Part shown: piece by piece, positions 1 to 8,591 of the stretch
How positions within the stretch are numbered: position 1 is the first letter of the stretch
Layout of the letters: each line of letters begins with the position of its first letter
Assembly: GCA_002840115.1 (NCBI GenBank)
Contig: PGZG01000019.1
Location: 1 to 15,273 of the forward strand
Source: Gammaproteobacteria bacterium HGW-Gammaproteobacteria-14
Lineage (GTDB): Bacteria > Pseudomonadota > Gammaproteobacteria > Pseudomonadales > Alcanivoracaceae
Direction of reading: 5' to 3'
Length of the DNA: 15,273 nucleotides
Notes under the pieces: generated by a model
Told to the model about the DNA's origin: nothing
What the model saw: only the letters and a program-made list of their open reading frames with translations
The model's database searches: none
Program-made: the position numbers and the translations under genes

Positions 1-1679
1 ATCCGCGTCGCCCGGACCTTGATCATATTGTGGTAGAGGGTGGGGAGGGAGATGCACCCTTAGAGCGACTTATCCTGCATCGTGATGGTGCCTTGGCCTG
101 GGCCAGCGAAGATGCTGACCTATTACTGTCGATAAAACCCCATTTGGCGGCGCTAGCCTCAGCGATTCATAAGCAATATCTGCACGCGATGGCGGCGGAG
201 TGGGTTTGGGATGGCGCCGCGTTGTGGGTTATCCAGATGCTTCCCATTGGCACCCTGAGCTCTCCCCGCGAGGCATGGACGCGCCGAGCCAGTGCCGGCT
301 TCAGCCCCCAGGTCATTACACCACTGTGGTATACGTTGCAGGGGCGCTGGTTGAAGGCGTCTTTCTGGCGCCCACTGGGGGTTCGCGCAGGCTGGCCGCA
401 CCTGAGCAATATTGAGCCTTACCGGCGGCAGCACAGCTACCTCTACAGCAACAGCGCCTTTTTTACTGCCTTGGAAGAGTGGCGTGGTTGCGGTCTGCAG
501 CAGGCTGCGTTGCCGCCAGTGTGGCGACGTAGTAGGGCAGGGAGCAGAGGCTCGGGCCCCGTGCGGCAATGGCTTTGGCGCTGGCGCCTGCGGCAACTGG
601 AAGGTCAGTTGGCCCGGGCAAAAAATGGCGAGTCCTCCAGAAAAATAGAGACCAAGAAAGCAGCATCTGAAAACCAGGACCTTTCTGCTCTGTGGTTGCG
701 CTTGATGCATTTCGATCGTATTGGAGAGTCCCTCGCTGAGCTTGATGGTTGGTTGCACTATGTGGAGCTACCGACGGTAGGGGCGTCCGGAGGCGTGTTG
801 GAGGGTGGGCACAGGGAGTCCGCCGGTATTTCTCCAGACAATGCGAGACTGGTGGCCGGATTGGCGCAAGTGGCAAGGGGCACGATCCGCATTGCTGACG
901 TTGTGGCGGAGCACCCGAATGCTGCGGCGGGCTGTGACCCAGTGTGGGTGCGCTGGCAGGAGGGTGATAGTGATATTGAGCGGCTGGGCAGTTTGCTTGC
1001 CGGACTGGCCCCCGAGCGAATAGAACGTATGGCGGCGGTGGAGGTAATTACTGAGGCGCCTCAGTCGCTGGGCTTCCGGGCGCGCGCTTTGCGTGCTGAA
1101 TTAGCCAGCGCCATTCGTGAGGTGCTTCAGGCCATGGCCCATGTTCTGCATGACACCGGCTATCTGGCTCATCCGGATGATATTTTTTTCCTGTATTTCG
1201 ATGAGTTATGGCAGTGTTGGCACCAGCAAGTCATGCCGCGCCATCGTGACAAGCTTGCCAAACGCAAGGTGCGCTACCTCACCGATGCCCACAGTGGCCC
1301 GCCGGACTGGATTATTGACCAGATCGGTTACGGCGCCTCTGCGTTTGGCGAGGAAAATCGCCAACCGGTAGTGCAGGGCTATCCATTGGTTGCCGGCGGG
1401 CACCGTGGAGTCTTGCGCCGAATCGGCAGTGGCTGGCAGCTTAATCAGATTGAGCCCGGCGATATTCTGGTGTTGGATGAATGTGATACGGGTTGGCTGC
1501 CCTGGTTATGTGTTGCGGGGGCTCTGGTGCTGGCCCACAAAGATCCACTGGATCCTGCGGTGTCGTTAGCGAAAGCACTGGCAATACCCACTATTTGGGG
1601 GGTCGACGACGCCATGCATTGCGTTGCCGATGGCGATGTTATGGAAATTGATGCAAATCAAGGCCGCCTCTTGCCATAG
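1..1679 (+). CDS. PEP-synthase / rifampin-phosphotransferase-like protein, degenerate, 5' end outside window
   Basis: The frame is open to the left edge (codons from position 3), so the real start lies upstream; the GTG at 30 is probably internal. Numbering residues from that GTG, residues 1-75 look like the end of an ATP-grasp PEP/pyruvate-binding domain: AAEWVWDGAALWVIQMLPI matches the family pattern EWA-dg-lw-lQ-RPI. A helical middle follows, with a family-like stretch LAHPDDIFFLYFDEL near 375-390. The last 110 residues match the PEP-utilising mobile (phosphohistidine) domain, with QIEPGDILVLDECDTGW and ALAIPTIWGV followed by VADGDVMEIDANQGRLLP. Family members pass phosphate from ATP or PEP through a histidine in an LSHA-type motif. 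Here the aligned stretch is LDPAV, so the histidine is proline, and QxRP has Leu for Arg. I infer an inactive or repurposed paralogue. Membership is fairly sure; the substrate is unknown. DUF2189 lies 39 bp downstream. Confidence 0.75.
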   Translation, partial: PRRPDLDHIVVEGGEGDAPLERLILHRDGALAWASEDADLLLSIKPHLAALASAIHKQYLHAMAAEWVWDGAALWVIQMLPIGTLSSPREAWTRRASAGFSPQVITPLWYTLQGRWLKASFWRPLGVRAGWPHLSNIEPYRRQHSYLYSNSAFFTALEEWRGCGLQQAALPPVWRRSRAGSRGSGPVRQWLWRWRLRQLEGQLARAKNGESSRKIETKKAASENQDLSALWLRLMHFDRIGESLAELDGWLHYVELPTVGASGGVLEGGHRESAGISPDNARLVAGLAQVARGTIRIADVVAEHPNAAAGCDPVWVRWQEGDSDIERLGSLLAGLAPERIERMAAVEVITEAPQSLGFRARALRAELASAIREVLQAMAHVLHDTGYLAHPDDIFFLYFDELWQCWHQQVMPRHRDKLAKRKVRYLTDAHSGPPDWIIDQIGYGASAFGEENRQPVVQGYPLVAGGHRGVLRRIGSGWQLNQIEPGDILVLDECDTGWLPWLCVAGALVLAHKDPLDPAVSLAKALAIPTIWGVDDAMHCVADGDVMEIDANQGRLLP

Positions 1680-1718
1680 CTCGGCAGAATGACTGTTGGT
1701 TTAATCAGGGGGGCGGTT

Positions 1719-2498
1719 ATGACAGAAACGCCAGAACAGGAGCGGCCTTTTGTTGCTCCCTGCAAAGCGCTGTCTGCAACGGCTCCGATTAAGTGGATGC
1801 GTAAGGGCTGGCAAGACATGCGTCAGGCGCCTCGGCAGAGTCTGGGCTATGGCGTGATTATGGTATTGATCAGCTATTTACTTACGGCGTTGACTTGGCG
1901 CTATGGCAATTTGGGTTTGTATTTGGGTCTGGTGTCCGGTTTTGTGTTTTTGGGCCCTTGGCTGGCGCTAACGCTGTACGCTATTAGCATGCGACTGGAG
2001 CGAGCTGATGCCGTTAGTTTGCGGGGCAGTCTGAATGATGCCCGTCGGCAAATTAGTGGTGCCATGGTCTTTGCGGTCATTCTGACGGTGGTGTTTTTGG
2101 TATGGGCGCGGGCGGCAACAGTGATCCATGTGTTTTTTCCGGAAACCGGTGATCCCATGGTGGAGGATCTGCTGGTTTTTCTTGCGGTGGGATCGACTGT
2201 TGGTGCGTTTTTTTGCGCTATTGTTTTTGCTGTTAGTGCCTTTTCATTGCCCATGCTGATGGAGCGCGATGTGGATACCGTAACCGCCATTGTCACTAGC
2301 GTGAATGCAGTGCTGCGTAATAAGCCGGCGATGTTGGTTTGGGCGCTGTTAATTGGCGCCTGCATCGTTATTGGTGCTTTGACAGCGTGGCTGGCCTTTG
2401 CGGTCCTGCTACCTGTTCTCGGCCATGCCACCTGGCATGGCTATCGGGAAACAATTGATGCATCTGAGTGGCCGCTGGCTAAATCAGAACCAGTCTGA
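1719..2498 (+). CDS. DUF2189 family multi-pass inner-membrane protein
   Basis: This is a 259-residue hydrophobic protein with about five or six membrane segments, roughly at residues 41-58, 64-88, 113-135, 150-178 (long, possibly two helices) and 204-231. The C-terminal VLGHATWHGYRE motif and the overall pattern match DUF2189, a family of uncharacterised proteobacterial membrane proteins. I chose the ATG at 1719 over the in-frame ATG at 1689 because a G-rich Shine-Dalgarno-like run (AGGGGGGCGG) sits just before it and the extra ten residues look non-coding. It follows the PEP-synthase-like gene on the same strand and may be co-transcribed with it. It ends 54 bp before the convergent metH stop. 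Function is not known; the family call is fairly confident. Confidence 0.8.
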   Translation: MTETPEQERPFVAPCKALSATAPIKWMRKGWQDMRQAPRQSLGYGVIMVLISYLLTALTWRYGNLGLYLGLVSGFVFLGPWLALTLYAISMRLERADAVSLRGSLNDARRQISGAMVFAVILTVVFLVWARAATVIHVFFPETGDPMVEDLLVFLAVGSTVGAFFCAIVFAVSAFSLPMLMERDVDTVTAIVTSVNAVLRNKPAMLVWALLIGACIVIGALTAWLAFAVLLPVLGHATWHGYRETIDASEWPLAKSEPV

Positions 2499-2552
2499 GC
2501 TTTCACGGGTGTACCTGGATGACACCATGGTTGGCGTTCCTGTCGACTCAGG

Positions 2553-5500
2553 TCAGTTGTATCCCAGTAAATGCGGGATCATTCGCTCAATCTCTCTAAC
2601 TTCAAGCCCTTTACGGGCGGCATAATCCTCGATCTGGTCCCGGCCAATTTTCCCGGTGCCGAAATAGCGCGCTTCCGGGTGCGAAAAATACCAACCCGAT
2701 ACGGATGATGCCGGGTACATGGCAAAACTTTCCGTTAGCGAAATGCCGATATTTTTTTCTGGTTCCAGCAACTTCCAGAGCAAGGCTTTTTCAGTATGAT
2801 CCGGGCAGGCGGGATAACCCGGTGCCGGGCGAATACCACGATAGCGCTCTTTAATCATGTCCTCATTGGAAAGGTTCTCATCGCTACCATAGCCCCAGAA
2901 CTCGCGGCGTACCCGCTCATGCATGCGCTCTGCAAATGCCTCAGCTAAACGATCCGCAAGGGCTTTAAGCATAATGCTGGAATAGTCATCATGGTCTTCG
3001 GCAAAGCGTTCCAGATGGCTCTCAATGCCGATACCCGCTGTAACAGCAAAGCCACCAAGCCAGTCTTGTTTGCCACTGGATTGGGGCGCAATAAAATCGC
3101 TGAGACAGTAATCCGGCTTTTCCACACCCTTGCGTTCCAGCTGTTGGCGTAAATGGTGCAGAGTGATCAGTGGTGCGCCGTCCTGATCCGTTAACAAGAT
3201 ATCGTCGACCAAACTGTTTGCTGGCCAGAAACCAATGACCGCACGGGCCGTTAGCCAGTTCTCATCAACAATCTTTTCGAGCATTTTTTGAGCATCCCGG
3301 TATAGCCGAGTGGCTTCTTTGCCGACGATCTCGTCTTCAAGAATGTTGGGGAATTTGCCAGCCAGTTCCCAAGACTGGAAAAAGGGAGTCCAGTCAATGC
3401 GGCGGGCAATATCTTTAAGCGGGTAGTCATCAAATACCCGGATGCCCTTGAGATTCGGCTCCGGTGGTTGGTAGCTGTCCCAGTCCCAGCGGAATGGATT
3501 CTTGCGTGCTTCAGTAATTGGGCTCAAAGAGCGGTTATCCTGTTGGCTCTTACGGCGCTCGCGGATGCTCTCATACTCTGCGGTAATGCCAGCCAGAAAT
3601 TCCGGTTTCTGGGTGTCGCTTAGCAAGTGAGAGGCCACACCTACGGCCCGAGACGCATCGGCAACGTGAATTACCGGGCCATGGTAAGACGGGGCAATTT
3701 TCACCGCTGTATGAATGCGGCTGGTAGTCGCTCCGCCAATCATTAATGGCAGCTCAAAGCCAAGACGTTCCATCTCGCTGGCCACGTTAACCATTTCATC
3801 CAGCGATGGGGTGATCAACCCGGACAAGCCGATAATGTCCACATTCTCCGCTTTTGCCACATCAAGAATTTTTTCGCAGGGCACCATAACGCCCATATCG
3901 ATAACTTCGTAACCATTGCACTGCAAGACAACGCCAACGATGTTTTTACCGATATCATGAACATCGCCTTTAACCGTGGCCATAAGAATGCGGCCGTGGG
4001 ATTCATCCTGGGTGCCGAGCAGTTCTTTCTCCGCTTCCATGTAGGGCATCAGATAAGCCACGGCTTTTTTCATTACACGGGCTGACTTGACCACCTGAGG
4101 CAGGAACATCTTGCCTTCGCCAAAGAGGTCGCCAACCACATTCATACCGTCCATTAAAGGACCTTCAATAACATGAAGTGGTCGCTCTACCGTCAGTCGT
4201 GCAGCTTCCGTATCCTCTTCGACATAATCCGCAATACCCTTGATCAGAGCGTGCGCCAGCCGTTTTTCCACGGGCCATTCGCGCCAGCTGAGGTCTTCCT
4301 GACGCACGGTGCCGCCGCCGGTGCCGCGATATTTTTCGGCAATGTCCAGCATCCGCTCGGTGCCATCTTCCCGTCGGTTCATGACGATATCTTCGACGGC
4401 GTCTTTCAGTTCTGCGGGAATGTCTTCATAAATTGCCAGCTGCCCGGCATTGACGATCCCCATGTCCATTCCGGCGCGGATGGCATGGTATAAAAATACC
4501 GCATGGATCGCTTCGCGAACCGGTTCGTTGCCACGGAAAGAAAAGGAAACGTTGGAGACACCCCCGGAAATTAATGCATGGGGCAGGGTGGCTTTGATAT
4601 CAGCCACCGCTTCGATAAAGTCTACAGCGTAGTTATTGTGTTCTTCGATGCCGGTGGCAATGGCGAAAATATTGGGGTCGAAAATAATATCTTCCGCTGG
4701 AAAACCGATTTCTTCGGTCAATAGCTTGTAGGCTCGAGAGCATATCTCGACCTTGCGCTCACGGGTATCGGCCTGACCCTGCTCGTCAAAAGCCATTACG
4801 ATCACAGCGGCGCCATAGCGGCGCACCAGTCGAGCCTGTTCGAGAAATGCGGCTTCGCCTTCCTTCATGGAAATCGAATTAACGATGCCTTTACCCTGAA
4901 TGCACTTGAGCCCGGCTTCAATGACCTCCCACTTGGATGAGTCGATCATGATGGGGACCCGGGATATTTCCGGCTCGGCGGCGATCAGGTTGAGAAAGCG
5001 AACCATGCAGTCTTTGGATTCGAGCAGGCCCTCATCCATATTGATATCGATGATCTGGGCACCAGCCTCCACCTGTTGGCGAGCTACATCCAGCGCCGTA
5101 TCGTAGTCGCCGTCCTTGATCAGTCGCAGAAACCGTTTGGAGCCGGTGACATTAGTGCGCTCACCAACATTAACGAACAGCGACTCGCTATCAATAATCA
5201 GAGGTTCCAGACCGCTTAACCGGCAGGCTGGTTTGATGGTTGGCAGGCTTCTGGGAGGAAACGGTGCTACCGCATCGGCAATAGCTTTAATGTGCGCGGG
5301 TGTTGTGCCACAGCAGCCACCAATAAGATTCAGCCAGCCTTTTTCGGCCCAGCTGCGGATTTCTGCTGCCATGGCTTCCGGGGATTCGTCGTATTCGCCC
5401 ATTTCATTAGGCAGGCCTGCGTTAGGATGGGCGGATACAAAGCCCTCGCTGATACGGGCAAGCTCCGCCATATAAGGTCGCAGTTCTTTAGCACCGAGCG

Positions 5501-6245
5501 CACAGTTGAGGCCTATGGTTATCGGTTGTACGTGGCGTAGCGAATGGTAGAAAGCTTCCGTTGTTTGTCCGGTCAAGGTTCGACCGGACGCATCAGTAAT
5601 GGTCCCTGAAATCAGTACGGGAATATCCAGGCCATTGTCATCGCAGTATTTCATTACCGCAAAAGCGGCGGCTTTTGCATTGAGCGTATCGAAAATGGTT
5701 TCAATCAGAAGCAAGTCAGCTCCACCCTCCATAAGCCCGTCAATGGCTTCCAGGTAGGCTTCTACCAGTTCGTCAAAGTAGATATTGCGGAAGCCTGGAT
5801 CATTAACGTCCGGGCTGATGCTGGCCGTGCGATTAGTGGGGCCAAGCACCCCGGCAACGAAGCGGGGGCGACTTGGGTCCGCAGCCATGGCTGCGTCAAC
5901 GGCTTTGCGAGCGCACTGGGCTGCAGCCACGTTAAGCTCGCGGGCAAGCTCCTGCATGTCATAGTCGGCCATCGCGACGCGGGTGGCATTGAATGAGTTG
6001 GTTTCCAGAATATCAGCGCCCGCATCCAGATAGGCGCGGTGAATATCACTGATGATCTGGGGCTGAGTAATGCAGAGCAGGTCGTTGTTACCCTTGAGAT
6101 CGCTGGGCCAGTCGGCAAAGCGCTCTCCTCGATAGGCGGCCTCGTCAAAGCGATACTCCTGGATCATGGTTCCCATGCCACCGTCAAGAATCAGGATCCG
6201 CTCGCGAAGCAGCTGGTCGAGGCGGGCACGGATGGACTGGGTCAT
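2553..6245 (-). CDS. metH: Cobalamin-dependent methionine synthase
   Basis: MetH transfers the methyl group of 5-methyltetrahydrofolate to homocysteine through cobalamin, making methionine and tetrahydrofolate in the cytoplasm. The protein is 1230 residues (E. coli MetH is 1227) and all four modules are visible. The homocysteine domain (about 1-330) has the zinc cysteines C248 (GLNCALG) and C311/C312 (GGCCGTTP). The folate domain (about 355-620) has FVNVGERTNVTGSKRF. The cap and B12 domains (about 650-900) have DVHDIGKNIVG, with H763 as lower cobalt ligand. The SAM-dependent reactivation domain (about 925-1230) has WTPFFQSWELAGKFP and RPAPGYP at 1139-1145. The start is the ATG at 6245, preceded by GGAGA. 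It appears intact and monocistronic, divergent from the DUF6580 gene. No cobalamin riboswitch fits in the 131-bp leader region. Confidence 0.98.
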   Translation of the reverse strand: MTQSIRARLDQLLRERILILDGGMGTMIQEYRFDEAAYRGERFADWPSDLKGNNDLLCITQPQIISDIHRAYLDAGADILETNSFNATRVAMADYDMQELARELNVAAAQCARKAVDAAMAADPSRPRFVAGVLGPTNRTASISPDVNDPGFRNIYFDELVEAYLEAIDGLMEGGADLLLIETIFDTLNAKAAAFAVMKYCDDNGLDIPVLISGTITDASGRTLTGQTTEAFYHSLRHVQPITIGLNCALGAKELRPYMAELARISEGFVSAHPNAGLPNEMGEYDESPEAMAAEIRSWAEKGWLNLIGGCCGTTPAHIKAIADAVAPFPPRSLPTIKPACRLSGLEPLIIDSESLFVNVGERTNVTGSKRFLRLIKDGDYDTALDVARQQVEAGAQIIDINMDEGLLESKDCMVRFLNLIAAEPEISRVPIMIDSSKWEVIEAGLKCIQGKGIVNSISMKEGEAAFLEQARLVRRYGAAVIVMAFDEQGQADTRERKVEICSRAYKLLTEEIGFPAEDIIFDPNIFAIATGIEEHNNYAVDFIEAVADIKATLPHALISGGVSNVSFSFRGNEPVREAIHAVFLYHAIRAGMDMGIVNAGQLAIYEDIPAELKDAVEDIVMNRREDGTERMLDIAEKYRGTGGGTVRQEDLSWREWPVEKRLAHALIKGIADYVEEDTEAARLTVERPLHVIEGPLMDGMNVVGDLFGEGKMFLPQVVKSARVMKKAVAYLMPYMEAEKELLGTQDESHGRILMATVKGDVHDIGKNIVGVVLQCNGYEVIDMGVMVPCEKILDVAKAENVDIIGLSGLITPSLDEMVNVASEMERLGFELPLMIGGATTSRIHTAVKIAPSYHGPVIHVADASRAVGVASHLLSDTQKPEFLAGITAEYESIRERRKSQQDNRSLSPITEARKNPFRWDWDSYQPPEPNLKGIRVFDDYPLKDIARRIDWTPFFQSWELAGKFPNILEDEIVGKEATRLYRDAQKMLEKIVDENWLTARAVIGFWPANSLVDDILLTDQDGAPLITLHHLRQQLERKGVEKPDYCLSDFIAPQSSGKQDWLGGFAVTAGIGIESHLERFAEDHDDYSSIMLKALADRLAEAFAERMHERVRREFWGYGSDENLSNEDMIKERYRGIRPAPGYPACPDHTEKALLWKLLEPEKNIGISLTESFAMYPASSVSGWYFSHPEARYFGTGKIGRDQIEDYAARKGLEVREIERMIPHLLGYN

Positions 6246-6297
6246 GATGTCTCCGAAGGCTGAGTCTAAAAAAGACAGGGGCTAAAAACAGCCGCAT

Positions 6298-6329
6298 ATT
6301 ATAGACAGATTGCGCCCCGTCTGTGGCAA
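6298..6329 (-). promoter_or_regulatory. Predicted sigma-70 promoter of metH
   Basis: On the minus strand 6303-6298 reads TATAAT, a perfect -10 box about 53 nt upstream of the metH start codon. A TTGCCA hexamer (6329-6324) is the best-looking -35, but the spacer would be 20 nt; GCCACA at 6327-6322 would give 18 nt. The implied leader is about 45 nt. This rests on sequence match and position only. Confidence 0.45.
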
Positions 6330-6376
6330 AACAGGGCAGTGAATACGGTATACTTCCGCGACTTATGGAGGTTCGT

Positions 6377-6898
6377 ATGCGTGTCACACTGATTACCCTG
6401 TTTCTTCTCGCTATTTTCACGCTGTTATGGCGGATTCTGCCCCACGGCTGGAATATGACCCCCGTTATGGCGTTGGCACTGTTTGCCGGAGCCCGTACGG
6501 CTTCACCGACTCTGAGCTATGCTTTTCCGATGGCGGCGTTGCTGCTGTCCGACCTGATACTGGGGTTTCACGACACCATGCTGTTTGTCTATGGCGCAGT
6601 GGCACTGATGGTACTGGTTGGTCGGCTGATGGGCCCCTCAGCAGGGTTGCTAACGCATATCGGTGCCTCTCTAGCTGGCTCAGCACTGTTTTTTGTGATT
6701 ACCAACGCTGGGGTGTGGCTTGTGGGGGGGCTCTACCCGCAGACCCTTGAGGGTTTGGTCAGCTGCTTTGTGATGGCGATTCCGTTCTTTTGGAAAACTC
6801 TGGCGGGCGACCTGTTCTTTGTCAGCCTGTTCTTTGTAGTATTTCATCTGGTCCAGCAGACCGTCTTGGATGGGTTTGGTCGTTTTCGGCGGATCTGA
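6377..6898 (+). CDS. DUF6580 family putative transport membrane protein
   Basis: The protein has 173 residues and about five hydrophobic segments. Its pattern (LPHGWNMTPVMALALFAGAR near the N-terminus, TNAGVWLVGGLYPQTLEGL in the middle, IPFFWKTLAGDLFFVSLFF near the C-terminus) matches the DUF6580 family, annotated only as putative transport proteins and resembling the small substrate-binding subunits of vitamin ECF transporters. I chose the ATG at 6377 because GGAGG (6367-6371) lies 5 nt before it; the in-frame ATG at 6365 overlaps that ribosome site. A TATACT hexamer at 6349-6354 is too close to the start to judge as a promoter. It is divergent from metH and 59 bp upstream of mscS. Substrate unknown. 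Confidence 0.7.
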   Translation: MRVTLITLFLLAIFTLLWRILPHGWNMTPVMALALFAGARTASPTLSYAFPMAALLLSDLILGFHDTMLFVYGAVALMVLVGRLMGPSAGLLTHIGASLAGSALFFVITNAGVWLVGGLYPQTLEGLVSCFVMAIPFFWKTLAGDLFFVSLFFVVFHLVQQTVLDGFGRFRRI

Positions 6899-6914
6899 GC
6901 AAAGTATTTTACTT

Positions 6915-6931
6915 GAAGGGATTGGCCCTTC
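6915..6931 (+). repeat. Short perfect inverted repeat before mscS
   Basis: GAAGGG (6915-6920) and CCCTTC (6926-6931) form a 6-bp stem with a 5-nt loop between the DUF6580 gene and mscS. No T-run follows, so it is not a typical intrinsic terminator. It may be a weak mRNA hairpin or chance. Confidence 0.3.
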
Positions 6932-6957
6932 CGGTTTCATGATGGAGAGTGACTTTT

Positions 6958-7776
6958 ATGGATGCCATGATCGAGCAGCTTACCCAGTTTACTTCTGACA
7001 ACATTATTCCTTTTGGTTACAACCTGATTGCAGCGCTGGTTATTTTCATTGTTGGTAAATGGCTTGCCAGTCGTGTGGGCAATAGTGTCGATGCTGTTCT
7101 GAGCAAAAAACTGGATCCTACGGTATCCCGTTTTGTCGGTAATCTGGCGAATATTGCGCTGCTGGCCGTTGTTGTTATTGCAGCGCTCGACCGCCTTGGT
7201 CTGGAAACTACATCTCTGATTGCCATTGTCGGTGCCGCAGGTCTTGCAGTTGGTCTGGCTCTGAAGGACTCTCTGGGTAATTTCGCTTCCGGTGTCATGC
7301 TTATTGTATTTCGACCGTTCAAAGTAGGTGATTTTGTCGAAGCGGGAGGGGCAATGGGCGTGGTTCGGGAAATCCGCATTTTTGCGACGATTTTCACGAC
7401 GGGTGATAACAAGGTAATCAGTGTCCCGAATGGCTCTATTATGGGCGGCAACATTATCAACTATTCGCAAATGCCTACGCGCCGTGTGGATATGACCGTT
7501 GGTGTTGGCTACGGCAGCGACCTTGGCAAAGTTAAAACGGTGCTTAAGGATATTTTGGTTGCAGACGAGCGAGTGTTAAAAGATCCGGCACCTGTGGTGG
7601 CGGTGATGGAGCTGGGCGACAGCTCTGTCAATCTGGTGGTTCGCCCCTGGGTGAATTCCGCCGATTACTGGGCCGTTCTCTGGGATACCACAGAGACCAT
7701 CAAGCGGCGATTTGATGAAGAGGGCATTGAAATTCCATTCCCACAGATGGATCTTCACCTTTCCAAGCCCGAATAA
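6958..7776 (+). CDS. mscS: MscS-type small-conductance mechanosensitive channel
   Basis: MscS channels open under membrane tension and release solutes during hypo-osmotic shock; they sit in the inner membrane as homoheptamers. The 272-residue protein is close to E. coli MscS (286). Three membrane helices are visible, near residues 18-38, 60-80 and 87-116. The last is the pore-lining helix, rich in Ala and Gly (AAGLAVGLALKDSLGNFASG). The beta domain follows (FRPFKVGDFVE), then VPNGSIMGGNIINYS (146-160), a family hallmark. I chose the ATG at 6958 because GGAGAG at 6944-6949 is well placed before it; a GTG at 6949 is less likely. The DUF481 gene follows after 13 bp, so the two are very likely one operon. 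Confidence 0.93.
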   Translation: MDAMIEQLTQFTSDNIIPFGYNLIAALVIFIVGKWLASRVGNSVDAVLSKKLDPTVSRFVGNLANIALLAVVVIAALDRLGLETTSLIAIVGAAGLAVGLALKDSLGNFASGVMLIVFRPFKVGDFVEAGGAMGVVREIRIFATIFTTGDNKVISVPNGSIMGGNIINYSQMPTRRVDMTVGVGYGSDLGKVKTVLKDILVADERVLKDPAPVVAVMELGDSSVNLVVRPWVNSADYWAVLWDTTETIKRRFDEEGIEIPFPQMDLHLSKPE

Positions 7777-7789
7777 CAGGAGACTGAAA

Positions 7790-8554
7790 ATGCGTAAAAC
7801 CCTGATTGCGGCAAGCTGTGCCGCTATTATCGCATCTCCGGCCTGGGCCGAAGATGCAGCCGAGACGGATCGTGGCTGGAAGGGCGAGGTTGAAGCCGCC
7901 TATTTGATGAAGCGGGGGAATAGCCGTTCGGATACCGTTATTGGTAAAGCCAATGCAGAAAAAGACACGCTATGGTGGCGACACACCGCCAAAATAGAAG
8001 GCGCCAACGAAGAAACTCGTAATGCGGCTACCGGAGCTGATGAGCGCTCTGCGGAGCGCTACTTTCTCTCCTATAAGCTGGATCGTAAGTTTGGAGAAGA
8101 CTCTCCGACCTACCTCTTTAACATTGCAACCTATGACAAAGACCGTTTTTCCGGTTTCCACTATCAGGCTAGCTATGCGCTGGGTCTTGGGCAACGTTGG
8201 CTGACAGGGCCGGTTCACACACTGGATACCGAAGCCGGTCCGGGTTATCGGGCGGTCTGCCTGGAGCCTGAAAGCTCCTACTCTGATTGCGCTGCCAAAG
8301 AGGAAGACGCCATCCTGCGTTTGGCGTTGAACTATGGGTGGAAAATCAGTGAAACAGCTCAGTTTAGTGAGTCTATAACCACAGAGGTCGGTGACGATGT
8401 AACCACGACTCGTGCGGAAACCTCACTCACCTCGCAAATCAATGGGCGCCTTGCATTGCGTTTGAGTCATTTGCTTAAGCACACCTCGGAAGTGCCGGCG
8501 GGAAGCAAGAAGTCTGATCAGGAAGTATCGGTATCTATAGTCTACAAATTCTGA
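7790..8554 (+). CDS. DUF481 (YdiY-like) outer-membrane beta-barrel protein
   Basis: This 254-residue exported protein has a clear Sec signal peptide, likely cut after AWA at residue 20. The mature part has alternating polar/aromatic beta-strand pattern throughout and ends in VYKF, a C-terminal aromatic typical of outer-membrane barrels. It matches DUF481, the family of E. coli YdiY, often annotated as salt- or acid-induced outer-membrane proteins. Two cysteines, C157 and C167, bracket a short acidic loop and could form a disulfide in the periplasm or outside. The start at 7790 is supported by AGGAG at 7778-7782 and by the signal peptide; longer in-frame starts inside mscS would destroy the signal peptide. 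A strong terminator follows at 8592. Molecular role unknown. Confidence 0.87.
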   Translation: MRKTLIAASCAAIIASPAWAEDAAETDRGWKGEVEAAYLMKRGNSRSDTVIGKANAEKDTLWWRHTAKIEGANEETRNAATGADERSAERYFLSYKLDRKFGEDSPTYLFNIATYDKDRFSGFHYQASYALGLGQRWLTGPVHTLDTEAGPGYRAVCLEPESSYSDCAAKEEDAILRLALNYGWKISETAQFSESITTEVGDDVTTTRAETSLTSQINGRLALRLSHLLKHTSEVPAGSKKSDQEVSVSIVYKF

Positions 8555-8591
8555 GCGCTTGTCGTTGACTGCTTGCGATCAAAGCCGTTTT

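Noticed and set aside
30..32. GTG as the start of the PEP-synthase-like gene
   Set aside because: The frame is open to the window edge and the protein begins in the middle of an ATP-grasp domain, so the true start lies upstream.
159..876. Minus-strand frames of 199 and 137 residues opposite the PEP-synthase-like gene
   Set aside because: The plus-strand frame has clear family motifs; the opposite frames are Pro/Ala-rich shadows in GC-rich DNA.
2508..2526. GGTGT/ACACC hairpin between DUF2189 and metH as a terminator
   Set aside because: The stem is only 5 bp with a 9-nt loop and no U-run, so it is likely chance.
5116..5475. 119-residue plus-strand open frame antisense to metH
   Set aside because: It lies wholly within the conserved metH frame and has no ribosome site or recognisable domain.
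6246..6376. Cobalamin or SAM riboswitch before metH
   Set aside because: The gap is only 131 bp, the predicted leader is about 45 nt, and no B12-box or SAM-riboswitch core is visible.
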